Position numbers and translations under genes: made by a program
Shown here: positions 13,677-22,339 of the stretch, piece by piece
How the letters are laid out: each line of letters opens with the position of its first letter
Position numbering within the stretch: position 1 is the stretch's first letter
Assembly (NCBI GenBank): GCA_035308965.1
Contig: DATGFN010000022.1
Span: 248,001 to 312,000 of the forward strand
Source of the DNA: DASYXZ01 sp035308965
GTDB taxonomy: Bacteria; Acidobacteriota; Terriglobia; UBA7540
Direction: 5' to 3'
DNA length: 64,000 nt
Notes under the pieces: model-generated
Seen by the model: only the letters and a program-made list of their open reading frames with translations
Databases searched by the model: none
Told to the model about the DNA's origin: nothing

Positions 13677-14588
13677 ATGCCGCAGCGAATTTCCGTTCGA
13701 GTCCCGGCTACCAGTGCCAACCTTGGTTGCGCCTTTGACTGTGCGGCCATTGCCTTGCGGCTGTATCTGGATATCCATGTCACTCCCCGCGCCGACCGTG
13801 AGATTACGGTGGGCTACCGCGGAGTGACGCCCGAACGCATTCCCACCGATGAATCCAACCTGATCGTGCGTACTATGCGCGAAACACTGGAAAGCTGGCA
13901 CAAACCGCGCGGCTTCAATTTGGAAATTGATAATCAAATCCCCGTGGGCGTGGGCCTCGGTTCGAGCGCTGCCGCCATTGTGGGCTCATTGGCCGCATGC
14001 CACTGGCTCGCGGATATGACCCTGTTTGATCAGGAACTGGTGAGCCGGGCCACGCGCATCGAGGGCCATCCGGACAATGTGTCGGCGGCGTGGCATGGCG
14101 GACTCACCGTGGCCGCCAACCAGGATGGATACGTGACGGCTTACTCCGCGCCCGTCCCCGACACGCTTCAGTTTGTTCTGGTGGTTCCCGATTACGTCCT
14201 GCCCACCGAGAAGGCGCGCGAAGTATTGCCGGCACAATACTCACGGTCTGACGCCATCCACAATTTGCAGAGAGCCACCATGCTGGCCGCCCAAATTTTT
14301 TCCGGAAAATCGGATTTGGCCCGGACATTATTCGACGACCGCTGGCACCAGCCTTACCGCGCAGCTCTGGTGCCGGGGCTTGCAGACGTTCTGGCGCTTA
14401 AACACGCTGACTTGCTGGGAGTGTGCTTGAGCGGAGCCGGCCCATCGATTCTGGCTTTCGTGCGCGGAAGCGGCGCTGCCATCAGCGACGCCATTCGACA
14501 GACCCTTCAGGCGAGCGGAATCACCGCTCAATCCTACGTCCTCTCTGCGGATAATTTGGGCGCCAAAGGTTGGAGCTTGCCCTCCTGA
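13677..14588 (+). CDS. thrB: Homoserine kinase
   Basis: 303 residues, GHMP kinase. The ATP loop GVGLGSSAA is near residue 93. The N-terminus VRVPATSANLGCAFDCAAIAL and the C-terminal CLSGAGPSILAF match ThrB, which phosphorylates homoserine to O-phosphohomoserine, the substrate of the enzyme two genes upstream. Same strand with 38 bases after the UBL gene, so one operon is likely. Cytoplasmic. Confidence 0.92.
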   Translation: MPQRISVRVPATSANLGCAFDCAAIALRLYLDIHVTPRADREITVGYRGVTPERIPTDESNLIVRTMRETLESWHKPRGFNLEIDNQIPVGVGLGSSAAAIVGSLAACHWLADMTLFDQELVSRATRIEGHPDNVSAAWHGGLTVAANQDGYVTAYSAPVPDTLQFVLVVPDYVLPTEKAREVLPAQYSRSDAIHNLQRATMLAAQIFSGKSDLARTLFDDRWHQPYRAALVPGLADVLALKHADLLGVCLSGAGPSILAFVRGSGAAISDAIRQTLQASGITAQSYVLSADNLGAKGWSLPS

Positions 14589-14785
14589 CTTCACGCAAAT
14601 AATCTTCGCGTTTTTTGTGCCCCAGCAAAAGTTGCATCGCTCCCAACATTTGCGGTAGGATAAATTATTCAGGCAGCATTTCCGCGCCCCTCGATGCAAA
14701 GGACCTCGACGGTGGACGGACTCTTTCATGGCAATCGCGCCCGCAGACGCCAGTCGCCTCGCCCGCGGCGCGATGGAGAAACCTC

Positions 14786-15490
14786 ATGAGTTCTGTGGCC
14801 TTGAACGGCGGGCTCAATCGCGTCGCCGCCTTCTACGAATCCGTCATCGGCAAGAAAGTGGTGATGGCCGTTACCGGCTTCATCCTTTTTGGTTTCGTCC
14901 TTTCGCACATGCTGGCCAACCTTCAGGTTTTTGTGCCTGTTGGCGCGGACGGGATTCCAGCGCTCGACAAATACGCGGAACATCTGCGGGATATTCCTCC
15001 TTTACTGTGGGGCGCGCGCGTGGTGTTGCTCGTCTCCGTGATTTTACACATTGTCGCCGCCTGGCAACTCACGGTGTTAAACAAGTTTCAAGCGCGCGAA
15101 TCGCGATATATCAAACAAGCTTCCATCGCTTCAAATTACGCCTCCCGAACCATGATCTGGAGCGGGCCGATCATTTTCTTCTACATCATCTACCACCTGC
15201 TTGACATGACTTTCGGCGCCGTCCATCCGGACTTTCAGCCCGGTAAAGTCTTTCACAACGTCGTGATCGGATTTCAGAATCCCGTGGTGGCCGGGTTCTA
15301 CGTTGTGGCCAATGTTTTGCTGGCGCTTCATCTCTATCACGGCATCTGGAGCATGTTTCAGACGCTCGGCGTTTCTCATCCCCGATACACGCCGATGTTG
15401 AAGAAAGCTTCCGCCGCATTCGCCATCCTCATCGGGGCGGGTTTTTGTTCTGTGCCGATTGCCGTGCTGATCGGCCTGGTGAAATTATAA
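14786..15490 (+). CDS. sdhC: Succinate dehydrogenase cytochrome b558 subunit
   Basis: 234 residues from ATG 14786. Five hydrophobic helices with conserved histidines (FVLSHMLANL, VSVILHIVAAWQL, IIYHLLDM, ALHLYHGIWSM) match the b558-type SdhC that anchors the enzyme and carries two hemes. It starts the sdhCAB operon and ends 10 bases before sdhA. No separate sdhD is present, as usual for this type. A longer reading frame upstream lacks family similarity. Confidence 0.9.
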   Translation: MSSVALNGGLNRVAAFYESVIGKKVVMAVTGFILFGFVLSHMLANLQVFVPVGADGIPALDKYAEHLRDIPPLLWGARVVLLVSVILHIVAAWQLTVLNKFQARESRYIKQASIASNYASRTMIWSGPIIFFYIIYHLLDMTFGAVHPDFQPGKVFHNVVIGFQNPVVAGFYVVANVLLALHLYHGIWSMFQTLGVSHPRYTPMLKKASAAFAILIGAGFCSVPIAVLIGLVKL

Positions 15491-15500
15491 AGAGCTGAAC

Positions 15501-17417
15501 ATGAAACTAGACGCGCGCATTCCCGCCGGACCCATCGAGCAGAAATGGGAGCGGACCAAATTCGAGATGAAGTTGGTGAACCCGTCCAACAAACGGAAAT
15601 ACAACGCGATAGTGGTGGGGACAGGGCTGGCGGGCGGGTCGGCTGCGGCCACATTGGGTGAACTGGGTTACAACGTCAAATCCTTCTGCTATCAGGACTC
15701 GCCCCGCCGCGCCCACTCCATAGCCGCGCAGGGCGGGATCAACGCCGCCAAAAATTATCAAAACGACGGCGATTCTGTTTTCCGGCTCTTCTATGACACG
15801 GTGAAGGGCGGTGACTTTCGTTCCCGCGAAGCCAACGTCTATCGGCTGGCCCAGATCAGCGTCAACATCATTGACCAGTGCGTGGCGCAGGGCGTTCCCT
15901 TTGCTCGCGAGTACGGCGGCTTGCTGGCCAATCGCAGCTTTGGAGGCGCCCAGGTCTCGAGGACTTTTTACGCCCGCGGCCAAACAGGACAACAACTCTT
16001 GTTGGGCGCGTACCAGGCGATGGAGCGGCAGGTTCGCGCCGGGCAAGTGAAGGTTTTCACCCACCACGAAATGCTCGAATTGGTGGTGGTGGATGGCCGC
16101 GCCCGCGGCATCGTTGAGCGCAACATGGAGACTGGCGAGATCACCTCCCACGCGGCCGACGCCGTGATTCTGGCCACCGGAGGCTACGGAAATAATTTTT
16201 ACCTATCCACCAACGCGAAGGGTTGCAACACCACGGCCATCTGGCGCGCCTACAAGAAAGGCGCTGCGTTTGCCAATCCTTGCTACACCCAGATCCACCC
16301 CACGTGCATTCCGGTGAGCGGTGATTATCAATCGAAGTTGACGCTGATGAGCGAGTCATTGCGCAATGACGGGCGCATTTGGGTTCCCAAGAAACAGGGA
16401 GACACGCGGCCCGCCAGCCAGATTCCGGAAGGCGAGCGGGACTACTACCTGGAGCGGATGTATCCAGCCTTTGGAAATCTTTGCCCGCGCGACATCGCCT
16501 CGCGCGCCGCCAAACGCGTTTGCGACGAGGGCCGCGGCGTGGGGCCGGGTGGACTCGGGGTCTATCTGGACTTCGCGGACGCCATCCGCCGCCTGGGCAA
16601 ACGAACCATCGGCGAACGCTATGGCAATTTGATTAAAATGTACGAGCGCATTACCGGAGAAAATCCCTACCAGGAGCCGATGCGAATTTTCCCCGCCGTC
16701 CACTACACCATGGGCGGGCTGTGGGTGGATTACCACTTGATGAGCACCATCCCAGGACTCTTCGTGCTCGGCGAAGCCAATTTTTCCGATCACGGCGCCA
16801 ACCGCCTGGGCGCCAGCGCACTCATGCAAGGCCTGGCCGACGGTTACTTTGTGATTCCCTATACGCTGAGCAATTTTCTGGCGGGCGTAAAAGCCGGGGA
16901 CGGCATCACCGCGGATCATCCCGAATTTCAATTTGCGCGCAGCGAAGTGGAGAACCGCACCAAACATTTCATGTCCATCAAAGGCAAGCGCACGGTGGAC
17001 AGCATCCACAAGGAGTTGGGCAAAGTCATGTGGGAGGATTGCGGGATGGCACGGAACCGGAAGGGCCTGGAGGCGGCGCTCGGAAAAATTCCCTCCATCC
17101 GCGAAGAATTCTGGAAGAACGTGAACGTGACCGGGGAATCGATGGAAGTAAATCAGGCGCTCGAAAAAGCGGGGCGCGTTGCCGATTTCCTGGAACTCGG
17201 CGAGCTAATCTGCCGTGATGCGCTGGAGCGCGAAGAGTCCTGCGGCGGCCATTTCCGGGAAGAATACCAGACGGCGGAAGGCGAGGCGCTGCGCAATGAC
17301 GCCCAGTTTGCCCATGTGGCCGCGTGGGAATACGCGGGTGAGAATGCGCCGCCCATCCGCAACACGGAGCCTCTCGATTTCGAATACGTTCACCTGGCGC
17401 AGAGGAATTACAAGTGA
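15501..17417 (+). CDS. sdhA: Succinate dehydrogenase flavoprotein subunit
   Basis: 638 residues. The Rossmann FAD motif VVGTGLAGGSAAATLGELGY (about 38-57) is followed by RRAHSIAAQGGINAAKNY, which contains the histidine that binds FAD covalently. Later come HPTCIPVSGDYQSKL and an Arg-rich catalytic region with GANRLGASALMQGLADG. The length and motifs match the large SdhA class found with b558-type anchors. Oxidises succinate to fumarate in the TCA cycle and respiratory chain, on the inner face of the membrane. Confidence 0.95.
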   Translation: MKLDARIPAGPIEQKWERTKFEMKLVNPSNKRKYNAIVVGTGLAGGSAAATLGELGYNVKSFCYQDSPRRAHSIAAQGGINAAKNYQNDGDSVFRLFYDTVKGGDFRSREANVYRLAQISVNIIDQCVAQGVPFAREYGGLLANRSFGGAQVSRTFYARGQTGQQLLLGAYQAMERQVRAGQVKVFTHHEMLELVVVDGRARGIVERNMETGEITSHAADAVILATGGYGNNFYLSTNAKGCNTTAIWRAYKKGAAFANPCYTQIHPTCIPVSGDYQSKLTLMSESLRNDGRIWVPKKQGDTRPASQIPEGERDYYLERMYPAFGNLCPRDIASRAAKRVCDEGRGVGPGGLGVYLDFADAIRRLGKRTIGERYGNLIKMYERITGENPYQEPMRIFPAVHYTMGGLWVDYHLMSTIPGLFVLGEANFSDHGANRLGASALMQGLADGYFVIPYTLSNFLAGVKAGDGITADHPEFQFARSEVENRTKHFMSIKGKRTVDSIHKELGKVMWEDCGMARNRKGLEAALGKIPSIREEFWKNVNVTGESMEVNQALEKAGRVADFLELGELICRDALEREESCGGHFREEYQTAEGEALRNDAQFAHVAAWEYAGENAPPIRNTEPLDFEYVHLAQRNYK

Positions 17418-17508
17418 GGATTCAGGATGAAGGATGAAGGAGTGACACCTCGAAGTAGGCGGCCTGTATCCTTAATTCTGAATCCTTAATCCTCTGATCC
17501 AAGGCAAA
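17416..17508. repeat. Heptad inverted repeat (GATGAAG/AATCCTT words)
   Basis: GATTCAG GATGAAG GATGAAG on the left faces CCTTAATTCTGAATCC and TTAATCCTC on the right. It sits inside the sdh operon between sdhA and sdhB, so it will be in the mRNA as a hairpin. Confidence 0.65.
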
Positions 17509-17514
17509 TACGGA

Positions 17515-18288
17515 ATGAAACTTATACTCAACATCTGGCGGCAGAGAAATTCGGCCGCGCCCGGAAAGATGGTGCGCTACGAGTTGAACAACGTCAGTGA
17601 GCACATGTCATTCCTGGAGATGCTGGATGTTCTGAACGAAGAGCTCACGGTGAAGGGCCAAGACCCGGTGGCGTTTGAACACGATTGCCGGGAAGGCATT
17701 TGCGGGTGCTGCGGGTTCATGATTAACGGCTTGGCCCACGGCCCGCAACGCGGCACCACCGTTTGCCAGCTTCACATGCGGCATTTTAAAGACGGCGAGG
17801 AGTTGTGGCTGGAGCCGTGGCGCGCGAAGGCGTTTCCCGTGCTCAAGGACCTGATGGTGGACCGAAGCGCGTTTGACCGCATCATCGCCGCCGGAGGCTA
17901 TGTTTCCGTCGGCACGGGAAGCGCGCCGGATGGGAATGCTCTGCCCATCGAAAAGCAGAAGGCCGATTTGGCAATGGATGCGGCACAGTGCATCGGATGC
18001 GGCGCATGCGTAGCGGCTTGCCCCAACGCTTCCGCCATGCTCTTCACGGCGGCGAAAGTTTCGCACCTCGCCCTGTTGCCCCAAGGACAGCCGGAGCGCT
18101 CACGACGTGTGCGTAACATGGTGGCGCAAATGCAAACGGAATTCTTCGGCGCCTGCACCAATATGGGTGAGTGCGAAGCGGCATGTCCCAAGAGCATTAA
18201 GCTGGAGAATATCGCCCGCCTGAACCGTGACTTCCTGAAGGCCGCTTGGACGTTTCGCGAAGAGACGAGTGCCGCAGGCGCAGGGTAA
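17515..18288 (+). CDS. sdhB: Succinate dehydrogenase iron-sulfur subunit
   Basis: 257 residues. The N-terminal [2Fe-2S] domain has CREGICGCC at 58-66. The C-terminal dicluster domain has CIGCGACVAACP (about 159-170) and a second group CTNMGECEAACPKS. Passes electrons from the SdhA flavin to the SdhC quinone site. Last gene of the operon. The region between sdhA and sdhB carries a heptad hairpin that may tune relative expression. Confidence 0.95.
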   Translation: MKLILNIWRQRNSAAPGKMVRYELNNVSEHMSFLEMLDVLNEELTVKGQDPVAFEHDCREGICGCCGFMINGLAHGPQRGTTVCQLHMRHFKDGEELWLEPWRAKAFPVLKDLMVDRSAFDRIIAAGGYVSVGTGSAPDGNALPIEKQKADLAMDAAQCIGCGACVAACPNASAMLFTAAKVSHLALLPQGQPERSRRVRNMVAQMQTEFFGACTNMGECEAACPKSIKLENIARLNRDFLKAAWTFREETSAAGAG

Positions 18289-18368
18289 TCACCCCATCCC
18301 GCTTTTTGTCCCACAGTGCATTCTCTATGATCTCCACGAATAATTTCGATTGAAAGGTGAACTCGGAA

Positions 18369-18818
18369 ATGAAAGAGATTGCGAAAAGTCTCGAAGCATT
18401 AATCGATGGAGCCGCCCACCGGCTCTTCGACATCACCGACGTGGACAGCGAAGTGCGTCCTGCGCCCGGGAAGTGGTCGAAAAAGGAAATCATCGGCCAC
18501 CTGATCGATTCGGCCGCCAATAACCATCAGCGGTTTGTCCGCGCCCAGCAGGAATCGGGCATCGCACTTCCGAGCTACGCCCAAGACTTCTGGGTGGAAT
18601 CTCAAAGTTACCAAAGGGAACCGTGGAAAACGCTGGTGGCGCTCTGGACGACTTATAACACTCACCTTGCGCATGTCATCGCGCAAGTTCCCCAAGATCG
18701 CGAGAACAATCTTTGTACCGTTGGAGACCATCAGCCGGCCACGCTCAAATGGCTGGCGGAGGACTACGTCAAACACGCCCAACATCACCTGGATCAGATT
18801 TTCGGCTCAAAACCATAG
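18369..18818 (+). CDS. DinB-family protein
   Basis: 149 residues from ATG 18369, with AAAGGTG about 9 bases upstream. A four-helix DinB_2 pattern: KWSKKEIIGHLIDSAANNHQ (metal histidine), then HAQHHLDQIF at the C-terminus supplying two more histidines. The family includes metal-dependent thiol (bacillithiol) transferases and proteins of unknown role. Cytoplasmic. Substrate unknown. Confidence 0.85.
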   Translation: MKEIAKSLEALIDGAAHRLFDITDVDSEVRPAPGKWSKKEIIGHLIDSAANNHQRFVRAQQESGIALPSYAQDFWVESQSYQREPWKTLVALWTTYNTHLAHVIAQVPQDRENNLCTVGDHQPATLKWLAEDYVKHAQHHLDQIFGSKP

Positions 18819-18835
18819 CTCTTTTTTTGCCTCAG

Positions 18836-19546
18836 ATGCCTGAAGAAGAAACATCCTCTTCCATTATCAGAACGCTCCGCGCGCTGGCGAAGCCGCGCGC
18901 CAAGAAGGATATGGAACGGTTCGGAATTTTCGCGGGTAAGTCCCTCGGCGGCATCTCCACCCCTGCTCTGAAAAAACTGGCACGCCAGATCGGGAGGAAT
19001 CACCAACTCGCCGATGAACTTTGGAAATCCGGCATTCGCGAGGCGCGGCACGTCGCGCATATGATCGATGAGCCGGAGCGCGTCACGGAAAAGCAAATGG
19101 AGCGCTGGGCGAAGGACTTCGACTCCTGGGACATTGTTGACGGATGCTGCTTGTACCTTTTTTGCAAAACGCCACACGCCCATCGCAAGGCGGTGGATTG
19201 GAGCAAGCGCAAGGAAGAATTTGTAAAGCGCGCCGCGTTTTCATTGATGGCTTATCTGGCCGTGCATGACAAAAATGCGAGTGAAGAAAAATTGTTAAAA
19301 TTCCTCCCTATCATCCAACGTGAATCTATTGACGAGCGGAATTTCGTCAAGAAGGCTGTGAATTGGGCTTTGCGTCAGATCGGGAAGCGCAATGTGAACT
19401 TGAATCAAGCCGCCATCAAGACCGGGGAGCAAATCCGTAAAATCGACTCGCGCAGCGCCCGCTGGATTGCCGCCGACGCACTTCGCGAACTTAAGAGTGC
19501 GCCGGTGCAGGCAAGGCTGCACGCACAGAGGCTGCGCTCTGCATAA
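18836..19546 (+). CDS. AlkD-like DNA alkylation repair protein
   Basis: 236 residues from ATG 18836. An all-helical HEAT-like repeat protein with family phrases LGGISTPALKKLARQIG, EARHVAHMIDEPE and DSWDIVDGCC, then SLMAYLAVHDK and NFVKKAVNWALRQIGKRN. The AlkD fold removes bulky alkylated bases such as N7-alkylguanine. It lies 17 bases downstream of the DinB gene on the same strand. Enzyme activity is inferred from the family only. Confidence 0.88.
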   Translation: MPEEETSSSIIRTLRALAKPRAKKDMERFGIFAGKSLGGISTPALKKLARQIGRNHQLADELWKSGIREARHVAHMIDEPERVTEKQMERWAKDFDSWDIVDGCCLYLFCKTPHAHRKAVDWSKRKEEFVKRAAFSLMAYLAVHDKNASEEKLLKFLPIIQRESIDERNFVKKAVNWALRQIGKRNVNLNQAAIKTGEQIRKIDSRSARWIAADALRELKSAPVQARLHAQRLRSA

Positions 19547-19559
19547 GCATCCAGATTCT

Positions 19560-20312
19560 CTATTTAAGCGTCTTGTCGAAAAACGCCACCATGCGCGACC
19601 AGGCATCGGCGGCGGCCTCGGGGCGATAGCCGCCTTTGTTGTTGGGATTCTCGAATGCGTGGCCGGCGCCGTCGTAGATTTTCATATCCACCGATTTGCG
19701 CGCGGCCTGCATGGCTTTTTCAAAAGCGTGGACGTCGTCGGGCGTGATGCCCTGGTCCTCGGCGCCAAAATTCCCCAGGATCGGCGCCTTGATCCGCCCA
19801 ATGTCGGCGGCATCAGTGGGCATGGATCCATAATTCATGGCGCACGCGGCCAGCTTGGGTTCGTGAATCGCGAGCTGGAGCGAAAGTCCACCTCCCATGC
19901 ACCAGCCCACCGAGCCAATTTTGTCTTTATTCACTTCCGGGCGGGATGTCAGATAGACGAAGGCGGCCTTCATGTCGCGAATGGCGCGGTCCTGCGGCAG
20001 CCCGCGCATCAACTCATGAGCAGTGCCGGCGTCCGAGGCGACTTTGCCGCGATAGAGGTCCACCGCCAGCGTCACGTATCCTTGATCCGCAAATTTTTGC
20101 GCTTGTTCCTTCACCCAATCGTTCAGGCCCCACCATTCGTGAATGACGACGAGGCCCGGATGTGGGCCTGCCGATTCGGGCAAAACCAGATAGCCTGAAA
20201 TCGTCTCCGCACCGCTCTTGATGCTGACGTTTTCCGTTTTGGCGAACGATGGATGGCACAATGCCGAAGCAAGCAAGAAACAAGAACAAGCTACCCAAGT
20301 CATTCGGCGCAT
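19560..20312 (-). CDS. Dienelactone hydrolase-family secreted protein
   Basis: 250 residues from ATG 20312, preceded by GGGAGGT. An N-terminal signal peptide (MRRMTWVACSCFLLASALC; a cysteine near the cleavage site could also be lipidated). An alpha/beta hydrolase with nucleophile cysteine in GWCMGGG, Asp in GAEDQG and His in GAGHAF, the Cys-Asp-His triad of dienelactone hydrolases. HEWWGLNDW is the usual oxyanion region. Likely hydrolyses lactones or esters in the periplasm; substrate unknown. Convergent with the AlkD-like gene. Confidence 0.9.
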   Translation of the reverse strand: MRRMTWVACSCFLLASALCHPSFAKTENVSIKSGAETISGYLVLPESAGPHPGLVVIHEWWGLNDWVKEQAQKFADQGYVTLAVDLYRGKVASDAGTAHELMRGLPQDRAIRDMKAAFVYLTSRPEVNKDKIGSVGWCMGGGLSLQLAIHEPKLAACAMNYGSMPTDAADIGRIKAPILGNFGAEDQGITPDDVHAFEKAMQAARKSVDMKIYDGAGHAFENPNNKGGYRPEAAADAWSRMVAFFDKTLK

Positions 20313-20410
20313 TTTTTCAAACCTCCCGTGAAGTCCAATCGCTTCTATCATTCACTCAAAATTATATGCCGGAATCTGATCCGCGGAATTGGTTTTTGGC
20401 TTCGAATGGC

Positions 20411-20440
20411 TTCACTGGAAGACCTATGTGCTTGTATAAT
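20411..20440 (+). promoter_or_regulatory. Predicted promoter of the FG-GAP/ASPIC gene
   Basis: TTCACT at 20411-20416 and a perfect TATAAT at 20435-20440, 18 bases apart, about 100 bases before the ATG at 20538. Confidence 0.5.
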
Positions 20441-20537
20441 GGACTTCGGATTGCGATTTCGGTAGCCATCAGCCGGGACAACCTATCGAGGGGGCGCTGG
20501 GGAACGCTCCCATCGTAAAAGGCATCTAAATTTCCGC

Positions 20538-22331
20538 ATGAAACTTTCTCGCCGTAATCTTCTTGGCGCCTCTACAGTTCTTCTTGGAAACCAGATCCTC
20601 GACGCCCTTGCGACTCCATTATGGAGATGGTCGCGGCCGCTAATGGTGAAAGCTGCCAGCGTCCCGAATCCGGTTGATGCGTCACCGGTGACCTACGTCA
20701 ATGTGGCCGCGCAGGCCGGGCTGAACGTCACTAACGTCTGGGGCGGCGTGGAGAGCAAGAAATACATTGTGGAGGCCAAAGGAAGTGGAATCGCATTTTT
20801 TGATTATGACCAGGACGGGTGGCTGGATATCTATCTTACCAACGGGTCCCGGCTTGACCCCACCTGGCCTCCGGGACAAGAACCCACCAGCCACCTCTTC
20901 AAGAACAATCGGGACGGGACTTTTATCGACGTTACAGAGAAGGCGGGTTTGGGCCGGGCCGGCTGGGGCGTGGGCACCTGTGTTGGCGATTATGACAACG
21001 ATGGCTGGGACGACTTGTTTCTGACCTACTGGGGTCACAACATTCTTTTCCACAACAATGGTAATGGAACATTCACTGACGTTACCAAGAGAGCCGGGCT
21101 CCATGAGGATAGAATCCGCTGGGGCTCAGGCTGCTCTTGGATTGATTACAATCGCGACGGATACCTCGACCTCTTTATTTGCAATTACATCGATTTTGAC
21201 ATAACAAAAGTGCCTGCTCCCGGGGAGACGAGCAATTGCCAATGGAAGGGCGCTCCGGTGATGTGCGGTCCGCGCGGCCTTCCCGGAGGCAGCAACATTC
21301 TCTACCGTAACAACGGCGACGGAACGTTTACCAACGTCTCGGAGAAATCGGGAATCCTCAAACCGGGGCCACGTTATTCCATCACCGCCGTCACCAACGA
21401 CTTTGACAATGACGGGTGGCCGGATATTTATGTTGCCGTGGATTCGGAGCCGAGCATCCTTTTCAAGAACAATCATGATGGCACCTTTACGGACGTCGCC
21501 GTGATGGCCGGGTGCGCTTACAACGAGGACGGCCAGGAACAGGCGGGCATGGGCGTGGGCGTGGCGGACTACGATTGCGACGGCTGGCTCGACATTTTCA
21601 AAACGAATTTCACCGACGATACCTCCGACCTCTACCACAATAATGGCGATGGAACATTTACGGACGTCACATTTATTTCCGGCGTGGGCGTCAACACCCA
21701 GTATGTGGGCTGGGGAGCCGGCTTTGTGGACTATGACAACGATGGTTGGCCCGACATCGTTCAGGTGAATGGCCATGTGTACCCGGAGATCGAGAAGCTT
21801 AATTTGGGGGCCAGCTTCAAGCTGCCTCGCATTGTGTACAAAAACCTGGGCAACGGAAAATTCAAGGACGTTTCCGCAAAGATGGGCCCGGGAATCAGCG
21901 AGAAATATTCCAGCCGCGGGTGCGCTTTCGGCGATTATGACAACGATGGCGGTGTGGACATTCTGGTGCTGAACATGAATGACCTTCCGTCGCTTTTGCA
22001 CAACGTGGGTGGGAACAAGAATAATTGGATCAAGATCAAACTGCTCGGGACCAAGTGCAATCGCACCGCCATTGGCGCCCGCGTCCGGGTGGTGACGGGA
22101 AAACACGCCCAGATGAACGAAGTGGGCAGCGGGAACAGTGTGATGTCCCAATGCGACTTGCGATTACATTTTGGCGTCGGACAGGCCAAAAGGATCGATT
22201 CAATTGAAGTGAAATGGCCCACCACCCAAAAAGTGGAAAAATTCACCCAGATCGAGGCCAATCAAATCATCACGATTCGCGAAGGAGAGGGAATCATTAA
22301 ACCCGAAAGGAACCAGTCCTCCGCAAAGTGA
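20538..22331 (+). CDS. FG-GAP repeat / ASPIC-UnbV (CRTAC1-like) secreted protein
   Basis: 597 residues. A twin-arginine type N-terminus (LSRRNLLGASTVLLG) suggests Tat export. At least seven FG-GAP-type calcium-binding repeats follow, each with a DYDNDGWPD-like motif (FFDYDQDGWLDIYL, VGDYDNDGWDDLF and so on), predicting a beta-propeller. The C-terminal ASPIC/UnbV domain (NWIKIKLLGTKCNRTAIGAR, then LHFGVGQAKRIDSIEVKWP) ends the protein. Very common in Acidobacteriota; probably a secreted calcium-dependent binding protein. It is followed within 10 bases by the TIG protein. Confidence 0.9.
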   Translation: MKLSRRNLLGASTVLLGNQILDALATPLWRWSRPLMVKAASVPNPVDASPVTYVNVAAQAGLNVTNVWGGVESKKYIVEAKGSGIAFFDYDQDGWLDIYLTNGSRLDPTWPPGQEPTSHLFKNNRDGTFIDVTEKAGLGRAGWGVGTCVGDYDNDGWDDLFLTYWGHNILFHNNGNGTFTDVTKRAGLHEDRIRWGSGCSWIDYNRDGYLDLFICNYIDFDITKVPAPGETSNCQWKGAPVMCGPRGLPGGSNILYRNNGDGTFTNVSEKSGILKPGPRYSITAVTNDFDNDGWPDIYVAVDSEPSILFKNNHDGTFTDVAVMAGCAYNEDGQEQAGMGVGVADYDCDGWLDIFKTNFTDDTSDLYHNNGDGTFTDVTFISGVGVNTQYVGWGAGFVDYDNDGWPDIVQVNGHVYPEIEKLNLGASFKLPRIVYKNLGNGKFKDVSAKMGPGISEKYSSRGCAFGDYDNDGGVDILVLNMNDLPSLLHNVGGNKNNWIKIKLLGTKCNRTAIGARVRVVTGKHAQMNEVGSGNSVMSQCDLRLHFGVGQAKRIDSIEVKWPTTQKVEKFTQIEANQIITIREGEGIIKPERNQSSAK

Positions 22332-22339
22332 GGCAGAGC

